Assembly: GCF_009674495.1 (NCBI RefSeq)
Contig: NZ_WKJN01000026.1
Location: forward strand, 29,023-93,022
Direction of reading: 5' to 3'
DNA length: 64,000 nucleotides
From: Duganella alba
GTDB lineage: Bacteria; Pseudomonadota; Gammaproteobacteria; Burkholderiales; Burkholderiaceae_D
The notes under the pieces are model-generated. The model saw nothing but the letters and a program-made list of their open reading frames with translations. It searched no databases and was not told where the DNA came from. Of this stretch, positions 34,784-44,106 are shown piece by piece. Position 1 is the stretch's first letter. Each line of letters starts with the position of its first letter. The position numbers and the translations under genes were made by a program.

Positions 34784-36793
34784 ATGATCCGCTACGCCCT
34801 GCCTGCCCTGCTGCTGGCCAGTGTCCTGCCAGTCCACGCCCAGTCTCCCGCCGATGTGCCGCTGATCGAGCGCGCCAAGATCTTCGGCAATCCCAGCAAG
34901 ACCGCCGCCAAGATCAGCCCGGACGGCAAGTGGCTGTCGTGGATCGCGCCGCGCGACGGCGTGCTCAATGTGTGGGTGGCGCCGGCCAGCGACCTGGCTA
35001 GGGCCAAGCCGCTGACGGACGAGAAAACCCGGCCGATCCGCAACAGCTTCTGGTCGCCGGATTCCAGGACGGTGCTGTTTATCCAGGACAAGGGCGGCGA
35101 CGAGAACTTCCTGCTGTACGGCGTCAACGTCGACAGCGGCAAGCAGACCAACTACACGCCGTTTGAAAAGACCCGCGCCCAGGTGCTGCACATCAGCAGC
35201 AAGATCAAGGACCGCATCCTGGTCGGCATCAACAACCGCGACCCGCGCTGGCATGACGTCTACAGCCTCGACCTGGCCAGCGGCAAGCTGACGCTGGTGC
35301 AGCAGAACGACGGCTACGGCGGCTACCTGGCCGACGACCAGCTCAAGCTGCGCATCGCCGAGAAGGCGCGCGACGACGGCGGCACCACCTACTACCGCAT
35401 CACCGACGGCAAGATCGACAGCAAGCCGCTGGTGGAAGTGGGCCTGGACGATTCGCAGACCACCGCGCCGTGGGCCTTTACCGCCGACGGCAAGACGCTG
35501 TACTGGACCGATTCGCGCAACCGCAACACGGCGGCGCTGGTGGCGCAGGATGTCGCCAGCGGCAAGACCACCATCATCGCCGAGGACGCCCGCGCCGACA
35601 TCGGCCAGACCCTGACCGACGAGCGCACCGGCCGCGTGCAGGCCTACACCGTCAATTACCTGAAGCAGGAATACGTGCCGGTGTCGAACGACGTCAAGGC
35701 CGACCTGGCGTTCCTGAAGCAAAACACCAAGGGCCAGTTCACCGTCACCTCGCGCACCGAGGCCGAGGACAAGTGGCTGGTGGCGGTCGATCCCGTCACC
35801 GCGCCGGCCTCGACCTGGCTGTACGACCGCAAGGCCAAAAAGCTGACCCAGCTCTACGTCAGCCGGCCGGAGCTGGAAGGCGCGCCGCTGGCGGCCATGC
35901 ATCCGCAGGAAATCAAGGCGCGCGACGGCCTGACGCTGGTGTCCTACCTGACGCTGCCGAAGGCGGTGGACCCGAGCGGCAGCGGCAAGGCCAGCAAGCC
36001 GGTGCCGATGGTGCTCTTCGTGCACGGCGGCCCGTGGGCGCGCGACGGCTTCGGCTACAACAGCTATCACCAGTGGCTGGCCAATCGCGGCTACGCGGTG
36101 CTGTCGGTAAACTATCGCGGCTCGACCGGCTTCGGCAAGAACTTCATCTCGGCCGGCGACTTGCAGTGGGGCCGCAAGATGCATGACGACCTGCTCGACG
36201 CGGTGCAGTGGGCGGTCAAGAACGGCGTCACCACCGCCGACAAGGTGGCCATCATGGGGGGCTCGTATGGCGGCTACGCGACGCTGGCAGGCGTGGCCTT
36301 CACACCGACCACCTTTGCCTGCGGTGTCGACATCGTCGGCCCGTCCAACCTGTTCACGCTGTTGCAGACCATTCCGCCGTACTGGGAAGCGGGCAAGCAG
36401 CAGTTCTACAAGCGCATGGGCGATCCGACCACCGAGGAAGGCAAGGCGCTGCTGAAGGAACGCTCGCCGCTGAACTTCGCCGGCGACATCCAGCGGCCGC
36501 TGCTGATCGGCCAGGGCGCCAACGACCCGCGCGTCAACGTGCGCGAGTCGGAGCAGATCGTCGACGCGATGGCGGCCAAGAATATTCCGGTCACCTACGT
36601 GGTGTTCCCGGATGAAGGCCACGGCTTCGCGCGGCCGGTCAACAACATCGCCTTCAACGCGGTGACCGAGAACTTCCTGGCCCAATGCCTGAACGGCCGC
36701 GCCGAGCCGATCGGCGGCGCCCTCAAAGCCTCCACCGCCCAGGTCAAGCACGGCGCCGAGTTCGCGCCGGGCCTGGCCGACGCCATCAAGTAA
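34784..36793 (+). CDS. Secreted S9 family peptidase
   Basis: A 669-residue serine peptidase with signal peptide (MIRYALPALLLASVLPVHAQ). The propeller spans about residues 30-380 and the hydrolase domain follows. The oxyanion region is FVHGGPWARDGFGYN, the nucleophile is in GGSYGGYAT (Ser494), the Asp in GANDPRV (Asp581) and the His in DEGHGFARP (His613). It is an intact relative of the inactive-looking S9 gene at 1790. GAGG five nt before the ATG decides the start. It is convergent with the LacI gene, only 9 bp apart. Confidence 0.94.
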   Translation: MIRYALPALLLASVLPVHAQSPADVPLIERAKIFGNPSKTAAKISPDGKWLSWIAPRDGVLNVWVAPASDLARAKPLTDEKTRPIRNSFWSPDSRTVLFIQDKGGDENFLLYGVNVDSGKQTNYTPFEKTRAQVLHISSKIKDRILVGINNRDPRWHDVYSLDLASGKLTLVQQNDGYGGYLADDQLKLRIAEKARDDGGTTYYRITDGKIDSKPLVEVGLDDSQTTAPWAFTADGKTLYWTDSRNRNTAALVAQDVASGKTTIIAEDARADIGQTLTDERTGRVQAYTVNYLKQEYVPVSNDVKADLAFLKQNTKGQFTVTSRTEAEDKWLVAVDPVTAPASTWLYDRKAKKLTQLYVSRPELEGAPLAAMHPQEIKARDGLTLVSYLTLPKAVDPSGSGKASKPVPMVLFVHGGPWARDGFGYNSYHQWLANRGYAVLSVNYRGSTGFGKNFISAGDLQWGRKMHDDLLDAVQWAVKNGVTTADKVAIMGGSYGGYATLAGVAFTPTTFACGVDIVGPSNLFTLLQTIPPYWEAGKQQFYKRMGDPTTEEGKALLKERSPLNFAGDIQRPLLIGQGANDPRVNVRESEQIVDAMAAKNIPVTYVVFPDEGHGFARPVNNIAFNAVTENFLAQCLNGRAEPIGGALKASTAQVKHGAEFAPGLADAIK

Positions 36794-36802
36794 GGGCTGA
36801 AG

Positions 36803-37816
36803 TCACACCTGCCCTGCGCGCGCCAGCGAGGCGCGCAGGGTCATCGTGACGGGATGGCTGCGGGTGACGGGGCGCTGCAGGCCGTAGCAGCGGTTCAGCA
36901 GGTCGTTGACGCCGCTTTGCGTCATCTCGCGCCACGGCATGTGGACCGTGGTCAGGCGCGGCGCGGAGAATTCGGCGCTCGGCGTGTCGTCGTAGCCGAT
37001 CACTGAAATCTCGTGCGGCACGCGGATACCCGCTTCCTGGAAGTACGACAGCGCGCCGGCCGCCATCTCGTCATTGGCGCAGAACACGGCGCTGCAGCGC
37101 CGGCCCGATTCCACCAGTTCCTTGGCCGCCGACCAGCCGCCGGCCGGCGAGAAGTCCTTCTCCACCGCCCACATGGCCGAAGTGTCGACACCGGCCGCCT
37201 CCAGCTCGGCCTTGAAGGCCGCCACCCGCACCACGTTGTCGGGCAGGCTGGCCGGACCGGCCACCAATGCGATGTCACGGTGCCCGTGATCGAGCAAGGT
37301 GCGCGCGGCGATCTTGCCGCCCAGCTTGTGATCGACCGTGAAGCATTGCGCGGCGATGCTGTCGAAGTAGTGGTTCAGCACCACCATCGGCTTGGGACGC
37401 GGCCCCAGCGCGGCGATGTCTTCCTCCAGCAGCACATTGGTCATCAGGATCAGTCCGTCGCAGCCGCGCTCGACCAGGAAGGCCATGCCCTCGATCGCCT
37501 GCTGCCGCGCGCCGCCCAGGCCGGCGCCGAACGCCACCACCATGTGCAGCCCGGCCGCGCGCAGTTCGGTATCGATGATTTGCAGGATCGGCGTGTAGAA
37601 GGTGCCGCTCAGCACCGGGATGTAGACGCCGATCATCTGGCTGTTCCCCGACAGCAGCGAGCGCGCCGCATGCGACGGCCGGAAGCCCAGCTGGTCGATC
37701 GCCGCGCGCACCTTGACCAGCGTGGCCGGCGACACCGATCCCTTGCCGCTGACCACGCGCGATGCCGTGCCCAGCCCTACGCCCGCCAGGCGGGCCACGT
37801 CTTTAATGGTCGCCAC
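36803..37816 (-). CDS. LacI family transcriptional regulator
   Basis: A 337-residue repressor. The N-terminal headpiece ATIKDVARLAGVGLGTASRVV with the hinge helix HAARSLLSG is typical LacI/GalR. The periplasmic-binding-like effector domain follows (IGVYIPVLSGTFYTPIL, later VIGYDDTPSAEF). The start overlaps the end of the upstream deacetylase gene by 14 bp, so they are translationally coupled. Two LacI-type palindromes lie between the deacetylase and the TonB-dependent receptor gene, so it most likely represses both directions until a sugar-derived inducer binds. The inducer is not known. Confidence 0.93.
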   Translation of the reverse strand: MATIKDVARLAGVGLGTASRVVSGKGSVSPATLVKVRAAIDQLGFRPSHAARSLLSGNSQMIGVYIPVLSGTFYTPILQIIDTELRAAGLHMVVAFGAGLGGARQQAIEGMAFLVERGCDGLILMTNVLLEEDIAALGPRPKPMVVLNHYFDSIAAQCFTVDHKLGGKIAARTLLDHGHRDIALVAGPASLPDNVVRVAAFKAELEAAGVDTSAMWAVEKDFSPAGGWSAAKELVESGRRCSAVFCANDEMAAGALSYFQEAGIRVPHEISVIGYDDTPSAEFSAPRLTTVHMPWREMTQSGVNDLLNRCYGLQRPVTRSHPVTMTLRASLARAGQV

Positions 37817-38618
37817 GTTGTGTCTTCACGTAAGTCATGATGTTCAAGAAAGTGTCGGTCCAGTAGCGCTGCTTGTTGGCGGCCAGGTACTGCACCAGTT
37901 CCTCGTGCGCGGCGGCGCTGGTGGTGATGTAGTCGCCGCCGACGCCGTGGAAGGTGAAGTTGACCATCGTACCCTGGGCCGCCGCCTGCCGCACCAGCGC
38001 GATCAGCTGCTGCCCGCTCAGGCCTTCCGGCGCATACACGCCGACCGCCTTCAGGTTCAGCGTCTGCATCGACGGCGTCACCGCCTCGCCGCCCACCTTG
38101 ATGGCGACGAAGGATGGCGCGATCGCCGCCAGGTAGTCGGCGCCGGCCGCCAGCGTATCGCCGCACGGCACAGTGTAGGTGCGTTCGCGCTTGCCGTCGA
38201 TGGCGTACAGCATGGTGTTGGCGACCGTCACCTGATCGAGCATCTGCGCCACGCTGGTGGTGTCGAGGTCGCGGTGCGGCTGCACCCAGCCGTGGCCGGG
38301 CGCCTTCAGCGAGCACTGGTGGAACAGACTGTGGTTGCCCAGCTCGTGGCCGTTGCGCGCCGCCGCGCGCCAGTCCGCCATGCGCTTGTCCACCGCCGGA
38401 TTCGACAGTTGCAGGTAGAAACTGCCCTTCAGCCCGTACTTGTCCAGCGTCGGAATCGCGTGGTCGAGCTGGGAATCGAGGGCGTCGTCGTAGGCCAGGC
38501 TGACCGCCGCCTGTTCGCCGTGCGGCCAGTGGAAAGGTAATCCATCGCCGGCCGCCGCGACGCCCTGCCCTGACGCCACCAGCGCCGCAAAAACCACCTG
38601 CAAAGTCGTTATTTTCAT
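37803..38618 (-). CDS. Secreted polysaccharide deacetylase (NodB/CE4 type)
   Basis: A 271-residue protein with a signal peptide after the ATG at 38618 (MKITTLQVVFAALVASGQGVAAA). The CE4 motif 1 is AYDDALDSQ (catalytic Asp and metal Asp) and motif 2 is HELGNHSLFH (two metal His). This predicts removal of N- or O-acetyl groups from a polysaccharide such as chitin, xylan or peptidoglycan. The gene overlaps lacI by 14 bp and is divergent from the receptor gene, with a LacI operator just before its start. It therefore belongs to the same nutrient locus. Confidence 0.9.
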   Translation of the reverse strand: MKITTLQVVFAALVASGQGVAAAGDGLPFHWPHGEQAAVSLAYDDALDSQLDHAIPTLDKYGLKGSFYLQLSNPAVDKRMADWRAAARNGHELGNHSLFHQCSLKAPGHGWVQPHRDLDTTSVAQMLDQVTVANTMLYAIDGKRERTYTVPCGDTLAAGADYLAAIAPSFVAIKVGGEAVTPSMQTLNLKAVGVYAPEGLSGQQLIALVRQAAAQGTMVNFTFHGVGGDYITTSAAAHEELVQYLAANKQRYWTDTFLNIMTYVKTQRGDH

Positions 38619-38634
38619 CAAAAGTGTCTCTTTT

Positions 38635-38648
38635 TGGAAACGTTCCCA
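38635..38648. promoter_or_regulatory. LacI operator 1 (deacetylase side)
   Basis: TGGAAACGTTCCCA, a 14-bp palindrome with one mismatched pair and the AACGTT centre typical of LacI family sites. It lies just upstream of the deacetylase start. A minus-strand TTGACA (38676-38681) with CAACAT 17 nt on suggests that the site is at the start of that transcript. Confidence 0.7.
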
Positions 38649-38715
38649 GCTCATGTTGCACTGCCTGATTACCTATGTCAACGAAAACAGGTGCACAATT
38701 TTATGGCACGCCAAA

Positions 38716-38745
38716 TTGACTTTGAAATTCGTTCAATGCTATATT
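38716..38745 (+). promoter_or_regulatory. Promoter of the TonB-dependent receptor gene
   Basis: TTGACT at 38716-38721 and TATATT at 38740-38745 with an 18-nt spacer, about 80 bp upstream of the receptor ATG. Operator 2 starts about 12 bp after the -10. Confidence 0.65.
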
Positions 38746-38756
38746 CGCATCATTGA

Positions 38757-38772
38757 TTGGAAACCTTTCCAA
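38757..38772. promoter_or_regulatory. LacI operator 2 (receptor side)
   Basis: TTGGAAACCTTTCCAA, perfect 7-bp arms TTGGAAA / TTTCCAA around a CC centre. It covers the expected transcription start region of the receptor gene, a classical repression position. Confidence 0.75.
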
Positions 38773-38824
38773 ACAAGGCAGGACGGTACGCAGCAGATGT
38801 TTATAAAAAAACATAGGAGATAAC

Positions 38825-41761
38825 ATGCATTATCCAAAGGCACGACAAACATTGATGAGCCTGGCAGTAGCCAGCGCCTGCGCGGCAGCCGCCGCGCCGG
38901 TCTACGCGCAAGAAGCCCCGGTCAAGGCCGCTGAAGCGCAACCGGAAGTCCAGAGCGTGGTCGTGACCGGCCTGCGCCAGTCGCTGATTTCCTCGATGAA
39001 TCTGAAACGCAATTCCGACGGTGTGGTCGACGGCATCGTCGCCGAGGACATCGGCAAATTCCCGGATACCAACCTGGCCGAGTCGCTGCAGCGTATCTCC
39101 GGCGTGTCGATCGACCGCTCGATCGGCGAAGGCTCGAAGATCACCGTGCGCGGCGTCGGTCCCGACTTCAACCTGGTGCTGCTGAACGGCCGCCAGATGC
39201 CAACCTCCAACCTGGGCGACCTGAACGGCCGCGCCTTCGACTTCGCCAACCTGGCGTCGGAAGCGATCTCGCAGATCCAGGTCTACAAGACCAGCCGCGC
39301 GGAAAACGCCACCGGCGGCATTGGCGCCACCGTCAACGTGATGACCGCCAAACCGTTCGACCGTCCGGGCCTGCACGCCAGCATCGGCGCCAAGGCCGTG
39401 TACGACACCTCGAACGACAACCTGCCGGCCGACGTCCAGGCCAACCGCTCGCTGACGCCTGAAGTGTCGGGCATCTATTCGAACACCTTCGCCAACAACA
39501 CCTTCGGCGTGGCGCTGACCGGCAGCTACCAGGAACGCAACCTGGGCTATAACACCGCCGCTGTCTCCAACGGCTGGAAAGGCCCTTACGCCGGCAACGC
39601 CGGCCCGCTGACCGGCGTCGGCAACCAGGTCACCAACGGCCCCGGCGCGACCGACCTGTACTCGCTGCCGCAGAATCTGAACTACAACTTCAACGGCGTC
39701 AAACGCCAGCGTACTAACGCCCAGCTGACCCTGCAGTACAAGCCGGTCGACTCGCTGGTCACCACGCTGGACTACACCTACTCGGAAAACAAGATCCAGA
39801 CCAAGCGCAACGACATCTCGGCCTGGTTCAACTTCGGTCCGTCGGCCAGCTCGTGGACCAAGGGTTCGCCAACCAGCCCGTTGAGCTGGACCGAGTTCGT
39901 CAGCGGCAGCGACATCGCCATGGGCGGCGCCGACTTCGCCACCAAGACGCAGAACAAATCGCTGGGCTTCAACGCCGTGTGGAAAGCCTCGCCGACCTTG
40001 CGCTTCGAACTGGACACGCACCACTCGACCGCCGAATCCGGCGCCGACAGCCCGTTCGGTTCCAGCAACACGCTGGGCACCGCCAGCTTCAGCCGCGGCA
40101 ACACCACGGTCGACTTCAGCAAGGACTTCCCGGTGCTGAGCATCCAGGGCGCCGACTTCGTCAAGGCCGGCCAGCAGGTCACCGGCTCGGTGTTCACCAA
40201 CTCCTACATGAAGGGTGAAGTGAACCAGACCCAGGTCAAGGGTGCCTGGAAAGTGCTGGAAGCGTCCGAGCTGAAATTCGGCGCCAGCTACGCCAAGGTC
40301 GACAACCGTTCGGCCTTCTCCAATCAGCAGCGCGATACCTGGGGCGGCGCCACCAGCCCGGCCGACTACCCAAGCAACGTCTGGCATCCGAACTCGATCG
40401 GCCAGTACTTCGACCAGATCAGCGGCAGCGCCAATCCGAACCTGTTCAACCAGTTCTACACCTTCAACTTCGCCCAGGTGCGCCAGATCGCCGCCACCGC
40501 GTCCGGCCAGCCGGCGCTGTACATGCCGAAGTCGACCTTCGACAACGACGCCCGCACCGGCGAGAAATCGAAGGCCGCCTACGTCCAGTTCAACACCGAC
40601 TGGGATACCGCGCTGCCGATCCGCACCGCGCTCGGCCTGCGTTACGAGAAAACCGACGTGGTCTCGACCGCGCTGGTGCCGGCCGCCACCGGCATCAGCT
40701 GGGTCTCGCAGAACGAGTTCCCGATCACCTTCGGCGCGCCGACCTTCACCACGCTGGGCGGTTCCTACCACAACCTGCTGCCGAGCTTCGACTCGGACAT
40801 CGAGCTGACGCCAACGCAGAAACTGCGCTTCAGCGCCGGCGAAACCATCGGCCGTCCGCGCTACGATCAGATCCAGGGCGGCCAGACGCTGAACTCGCTG
40901 GTGCGTACCGACGGCGGCACCGGCTCGCAGGGCAATCCGGCGCTGAAACCGGTCAAGTCCAAGAATCTGGACCTGTCCTACGAGTGGTACTATGGCCAGC
41001 AAAACTTCTTCTCGATCGGCTACTTCAAGAAGAACCTGGAAAACTACGCCGGCCAGTCGCAGATCGACGCCACCCCGTTCAACCTGCATACGCCAGTCGG
41101 CGGCGCGCTGTGGAACGAAGCGCTGGCCAACGGCAAGTGCTTGGTTTCGGACACCACCTGTATTCGTAACTACATCTTCACCAACCACCCGACCGCGCCT
41201 GGCGTGACGGCGCCTGGCGTGAACGGCAACGTCAACGGCACCATCGTCGGCCAGCCGAGCGATCCGATCGCCAACTTCCGCATCACCTCCTTCTCCAACC
41301 AGAAGAAGGCCAGCCTGAGCGGCGTCGAGCTGAACCTGCAACACATGTTCGGCAACAGCGGCTTCGGCGTGTCGACCAACTACACCTATGTGCACTCGGG
41401 CCTGCGTTACGACAACAACGCGGTGGGCGAGCAGTTCGCACTGGTCGGTTTGTCGAACTCGTCGAACGTGGTCGGTATTTACGAGGACAAGAAGTTCACC
41501 GCGCGGGTGGCCTACAACTGGCGCGGCGAGTTCCTGTCGTCGACCTTCGACGGCTCCGGTCCGAATCCGCAGTACGTGGAAGCCTACGGCCAGGTCGACA
41601 TCAGCCTGGGCTACAACTACAACGACAAGCTGAGCTTCCAGATCGAGGGCATCAACGTCGGCAATTCGATCCAGCGCGTGCATAGCCGCACCCAGAACCA
41701 GCTGGAATCGGTGACGCAAGCCGGTCCGCGCTACATGGTCGGCGCGCGCTACAAGTTCTAA
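38825..41761 (+). CDS. TonB-dependent outer-membrane receptor
   Basis: A 978-residue receptor. Signal peptide (residues 1-29, ending VYAQE), TonB box-like segment VQSVVVTGLRQSL, then the plug domain (EDIGKFPDTNLAESLQRISG, core DTNLAESLQRI) and a 22-strand beta-barrel ending in the aromatic C-terminus RYMVGARYKF. The size and plug style match the large sugar-type receptors common in Caulobacter and Xanthomonas (TIGR01782 type). It is expected to import an oligosaccharide or glycoconjugate. It is controlled by the LacI site upstream and is followed by a terminator and the halogenase/SapC genes, a partnership known from other proteobacterial carbohydrate loci. Confidence 0.95.
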   Translation: MHYPKARQTLMSLAVASACAAAAAPVYAQEAPVKAAEAQPEVQSVVVTGLRQSLISSMNLKRNSDGVVDGIVAEDIGKFPDTNLAESLQRISGVSIDRSIGEGSKITVRGVGPDFNLVLLNGRQMPTSNLGDLNGRAFDFANLASEAISQIQVYKTSRAENATGGIGATVNVMTAKPFDRPGLHASIGAKAVYDTSNDNLPADVQANRSLTPEVSGIYSNTFANNTFGVALTGSYQERNLGYNTAAVSNGWKGPYAGNAGPLTGVGNQVTNGPGATDLYSLPQNLNYNFNGVKRQRTNAQLTLQYKPVDSLVTTLDYTYSENKIQTKRNDISAWFNFGPSASSWTKGSPTSPLSWTEFVSGSDIAMGGADFATKTQNKSLGFNAVWKASPTLRFELDTHHSTAESGADSPFGSSNTLGTASFSRGNTTVDFSKDFPVLSIQGADFVKAGQQVTGSVFTNSYMKGEVNQTQVKGAWKVLEASELKFGASYAKVDNRSAFSNQQRDTWGGATSPADYPSNVWHPNSIGQYFDQISGSANPNLFNQFYTFNFAQVRQIAATASGQPALYMPKSTFDNDARTGEKSKAAYVQFNTDWDTALPIRTALGLRYEKTDVVSTALVPAATGISWVSQNEFPITFGAPTFTTLGGSYHNLLPSFDSDIELTPTQKLRFSAGETIGRPRYDQIQGGQTLNSLVRTDGGTGSQGNPALKPVKSKNLDLSYEWYYGQQNFFSIGYFKKNLENYAGQSQIDATPFNLHTPVGGALWNEALANGKCLVSDTTCIRNYIFTNHPTAPGVTAPGVNGNVNGTIVGQPSDPIANFRITSFSNQKKASLSGVELNLQHMFGNSGFGVSTNYTYVHSGLRYDNNAVGEQFALVGLSNSSNVVGIYEDKKFTARVAYNWRGEFLSSTFDGSGPNPQYVEAYGQVDISLGYNYNDKLSFQIEGINVGNSIQRVHSRTQNQLESVTQAGPRYMVGARYKF

Positions 41762-41782
41762 TACTGTTGTAGCTGCACCACG

Positions 41783-41825
41783 AAAAGCCGCTGCCCGACG
41801 GATAACCGGCAGCGGCTTTTCATTT
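41783..41825 (+). terminator. Terminator/attenuator between receptor and halogenase genes
   Basis: Perfect 13-bp stem AAAAGCCGCTGCC / GGCAGCGGCTTTT (41783-41795 and 41808-41820) with a 12-nt loop and a T-rich tail. It should leave the receptor mRNA more abundant than the four genes downstream. A TATACT at 41825 could support a separate start. Confidence 0.8.
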
Positions 41826-41857
41826 ATACTTTAGGCAACTCATTAAAAAGGCAAGCT

Positions 41858-43390
41858 ATGCTGAAAAGCATCGTGATCGTCGGCGGCGGTTCCGCCGGCT
41901 GGCTGACCGCCGGCCTGATCGCGGCGGAGCACCGCGCCGCGCCGGACGGCCTGCGCATCACCCTGATCGAATCGCCGGACGTGCCGCCCATCGGCGTCGG
42001 CGAAGGCACCTGGCCCAGCATGCGCGACACGCTGCACCGCATCGGCGTGTCCGAATCCGATTTCTTCCGCGAGTGCGACGCCTCGTTCAAGCAAGGCTCG
42101 CGCTTCAACCGCTGGACCGACGGCGGCGACCACGACGCCTACTTCCATCCGTTTTCGCTGCCGCAGGGCTATGGCGAGGTCAACCTGCCCGAACAGTGGC
42201 AGGCCCAGCATCCGCAGATCCCGTTTGCCGACCTGGTCAGCTTCCAGCCCCACCTGTGCGTGAACGGCCGCGCGCCCAAGCAGGTGATGACGCCGGAATT
42301 CGCTTCGGTCGCCAACTACGGCTACCACCTGGACGCCGGCAAGTTCGGCGTATTCCTGCGCAAGCACTGCCTGGAAAAGCTCGGCGTGCATTACGTGCCG
42401 GACCACGTCACCGCTGTCAACGCGCATGAGAACGGCGACATCGCCTCGCTGCAAACGGTCAAGCATGGCGCCGTGGCAGGCGACCTGTTCATCGACTGCA
42501 CCGGCATGCAATCGCTGCTGCTGGGCCAGCACTACGGCGTGCCGCTGATCGAGCAGAAGCACGTGCTGTACAACGACTCGGCGCTGGCGGTGCAGATTGC
42601 CTACCCGAGCGACAATTATCCGATCGCCTCGCAGACCTCCTCCACCGCGCAGAGCGCCGGCTGGATCTGGGACATCGGCCTGCCGACCCGGCGCGGCGTC
42701 GGCCACGTCTACGCCAGCGGCTACATCAGCGACGACCAGGCCGAAGCCGAGTTGCGCGCCTACATCGTGCAAACCGGCGGCCCGGAAGAGATCCCGCAGC
42801 CGCGCAAGCTGAGCTTCAATCCCGGCTACCGCGAACAGTTCTGGCACCGCAACTGCGTGGCCATCGGCCTGTCGGCCGGCTTCATCGAACCGCTGGAAGC
42901 GTCGGCGCTGGCCATCGTCGAAATGTCGGCCGCCATGGTCAGCGAAGACCTGCCGGCCACGCGCGAAGCGATGGACATCGTCGCCAAACGCTTCAACGAC
43001 ACCTTCCGCTACCGCTGGGAACGGGTAATCGACTTCCTCAAGCTGCACTACGTGCTGAGCCGGCGCCGCGACAGCGCCTACTGGCGCGACAACACGGCCG
43101 AGGTGCCGGAACGCCTGGGCGAGCTGCTGACATTGTGGCGCCACCGCGCGCCGTCGCGCAGCGATTTCAACCGTATCGAGGAAGTTTTTCCGGCCGCCAG
43201 CTACCAATATATTCTGTACGGCATGGGCTTCCGTAGCGACTTCAGCCGCTCGCCGAAACCGGAAGAAGCGGCCCGAGCCGACGCTTATTTCCAGGAAGCT
43301 GCTACATTAACGAAAAAAATGATGAACGGATTGCCAGACAACCGTACACTCATCAACCATATCAAGCTGCATGGCTTGCAAAAAATATAG
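41858..43390 (+). CDS. Flavin-dependent tryptophan halogenase-like protein (first copy)
   Basis: A 510-residue FAD protein of the PrnA/tryptophan 7-halogenase family. The FAD motif is IVIVGGGSAGWLTAG (core GGGSAGW), followed by IGVGEGTWPSM. The catalytic Lys is expected in DASFKQGSRF. The family signature GWxWxIP is altered to GWIWDIGLP, so Ile-Pro becomes Ile-Gly. It is the first of four tightly packed genes (SapC, cupin and a second halogenase follow). In related loci near TonB receptors such proteins have been proposed or shown to halogenate indoles, but the natural substrate is unknown. Confidence 0.9.
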   Translation: MLKSIVIVGGGSAGWLTAGLIAAEHRAAPDGLRITLIESPDVPPIGVGEGTWPSMRDTLHRIGVSESDFFRECDASFKQGSRFNRWTDGGDHDAYFHPFSLPQGYGEVNLPEQWQAQHPQIPFADLVSFQPHLCVNGRAPKQVMTPEFASVANYGYHLDAGKFGVFLRKHCLEKLGVHYVPDHVTAVNAHENGDIASLQTVKHGAVAGDLFIDCTGMQSLLLGQHYGVPLIEQKHVLYNDSALAVQIAYPSDNYPIASQTSSTAQSAGWIWDIGLPTRRGVGHVYASGYISDDQAEAELRAYIVQTGGPEEIPQPRKLSFNPGYREQFWHRNCVAIGLSAGFIEPLEASALAIVEMSAAMVSEDLPATREAMDIVAKRFNDTFRYRWERVIDFLKLHYVLSRRRDSAYWRDNTAEVPERLGELLTLWRHRAPSRSDFNRIEEVFPAASYQYILYGMGFRSDFSRSPKPEEAARADAYFQEAATLTKKMMNGLPDNRTLINHIKLHGLQKI

Positions 43391-43404
43391 AACGAGAGAC
43401 AAAA

Positions 43405-44106
43405 ATGCCTAACCCGGTTTTACTGAACAATATCGACCACCAAGATCTGCGCATCATCACCCGCCGTGGCGCCGCCTATGGCGACCAGGTCATGTCCGCC
43501 GCCACCTTCCCGGCCGAGTTCCGCGACGTGCAGGCCTGCTACCCCATCGTGTTCCGCAAGACCACCGACGGCCTGGGCTTCGAGCCGGTCGCGCTGTTCG
43601 GCTTCCAGGAGGGCGAAAACCTGTTCCTGAACGGCGAGCGCTGGGAAGCCATGTATGTGCCGATGATGGTCGAGCGCCAGCCCTTCCTGATCGGCCTCAG
43701 CGGCAACGAACTGATGGTCAACGTCGACATCGACCACCCGCGCGTCAGCCGCACCGAAGGCGAGGAAGTGTTCAAGCCGCACGGCGGCAACACCGATTTC
43801 CTGGAACATGCGAACTCGCTGCTGTTCTCGATTCACCAGGGCTTGCAAACGATGCCAGGCTTCCTGGCCGCGCTGCTTGAAAACGAACTGCTGGAAAGCT
43901 TTGCCCTCGACATCGAGCTGAACGACGGTTCGCAGAACCGCCTGATCGGCTTCTACACCATCAACGAAGACCGGCTGCAGGCACTGAGCGGCGAGGCCAT
44001 CGTCAAACTGCACCAGGCCGGCTATCTGCAGGCGATTTACCTGGTGATCGCATCCCTGTCCAACTTCCGCACGCTGATCGACCGCAAGAATGCCCGCCTC
44101 GCCTGA
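43405..44106 (+). CDS. SapC family protein
   Basis: A 233-residue protein without a signal peptide. It matches the SapC family: RRGAAYGDQVMSAATFPAEF, the ACYPIVFRK block, and FGFQEGENLFLNGERWEAMY (core LFLNGERW). SapC was named from a Campylobacter S-layer locus, but most homologues sit beside TonB-dependent receptors and halogenases and have no known activity. It starts 14 bp after the halogenase and overlaps the cupin gene by 17 bp, so the proteins are probably made in fixed proportions. Confidence 0.9.
   Translation: MPNPVLLNNIDHQDLRIITRRGAAYGDQVMSAATFPAEFRDVQACYPIVFRKTTDGLGFEPVALFGFQEGENLFLNGERWEAMYVPMMVERQPFLIGLSGNELMVNVDIDHPRVSRTEGEEVFKPHGGNTDFLEHANSLLFSIHQGLQTMPGFLAALLENELLESFALDIELNDGSQNRLIGFYTINEDRLQALSGEAIVKLHQAGYLQAIYLVIASLSNFRTLIDRKNARLA

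Noticed and set aside
38801..41719. A 972-codon minus-strand open frame opposite the TonB-dependent receptor
   Set aside because: Antisense shadow of the receptor; no start context, no recognisable domain, composition typical of antisense frames.
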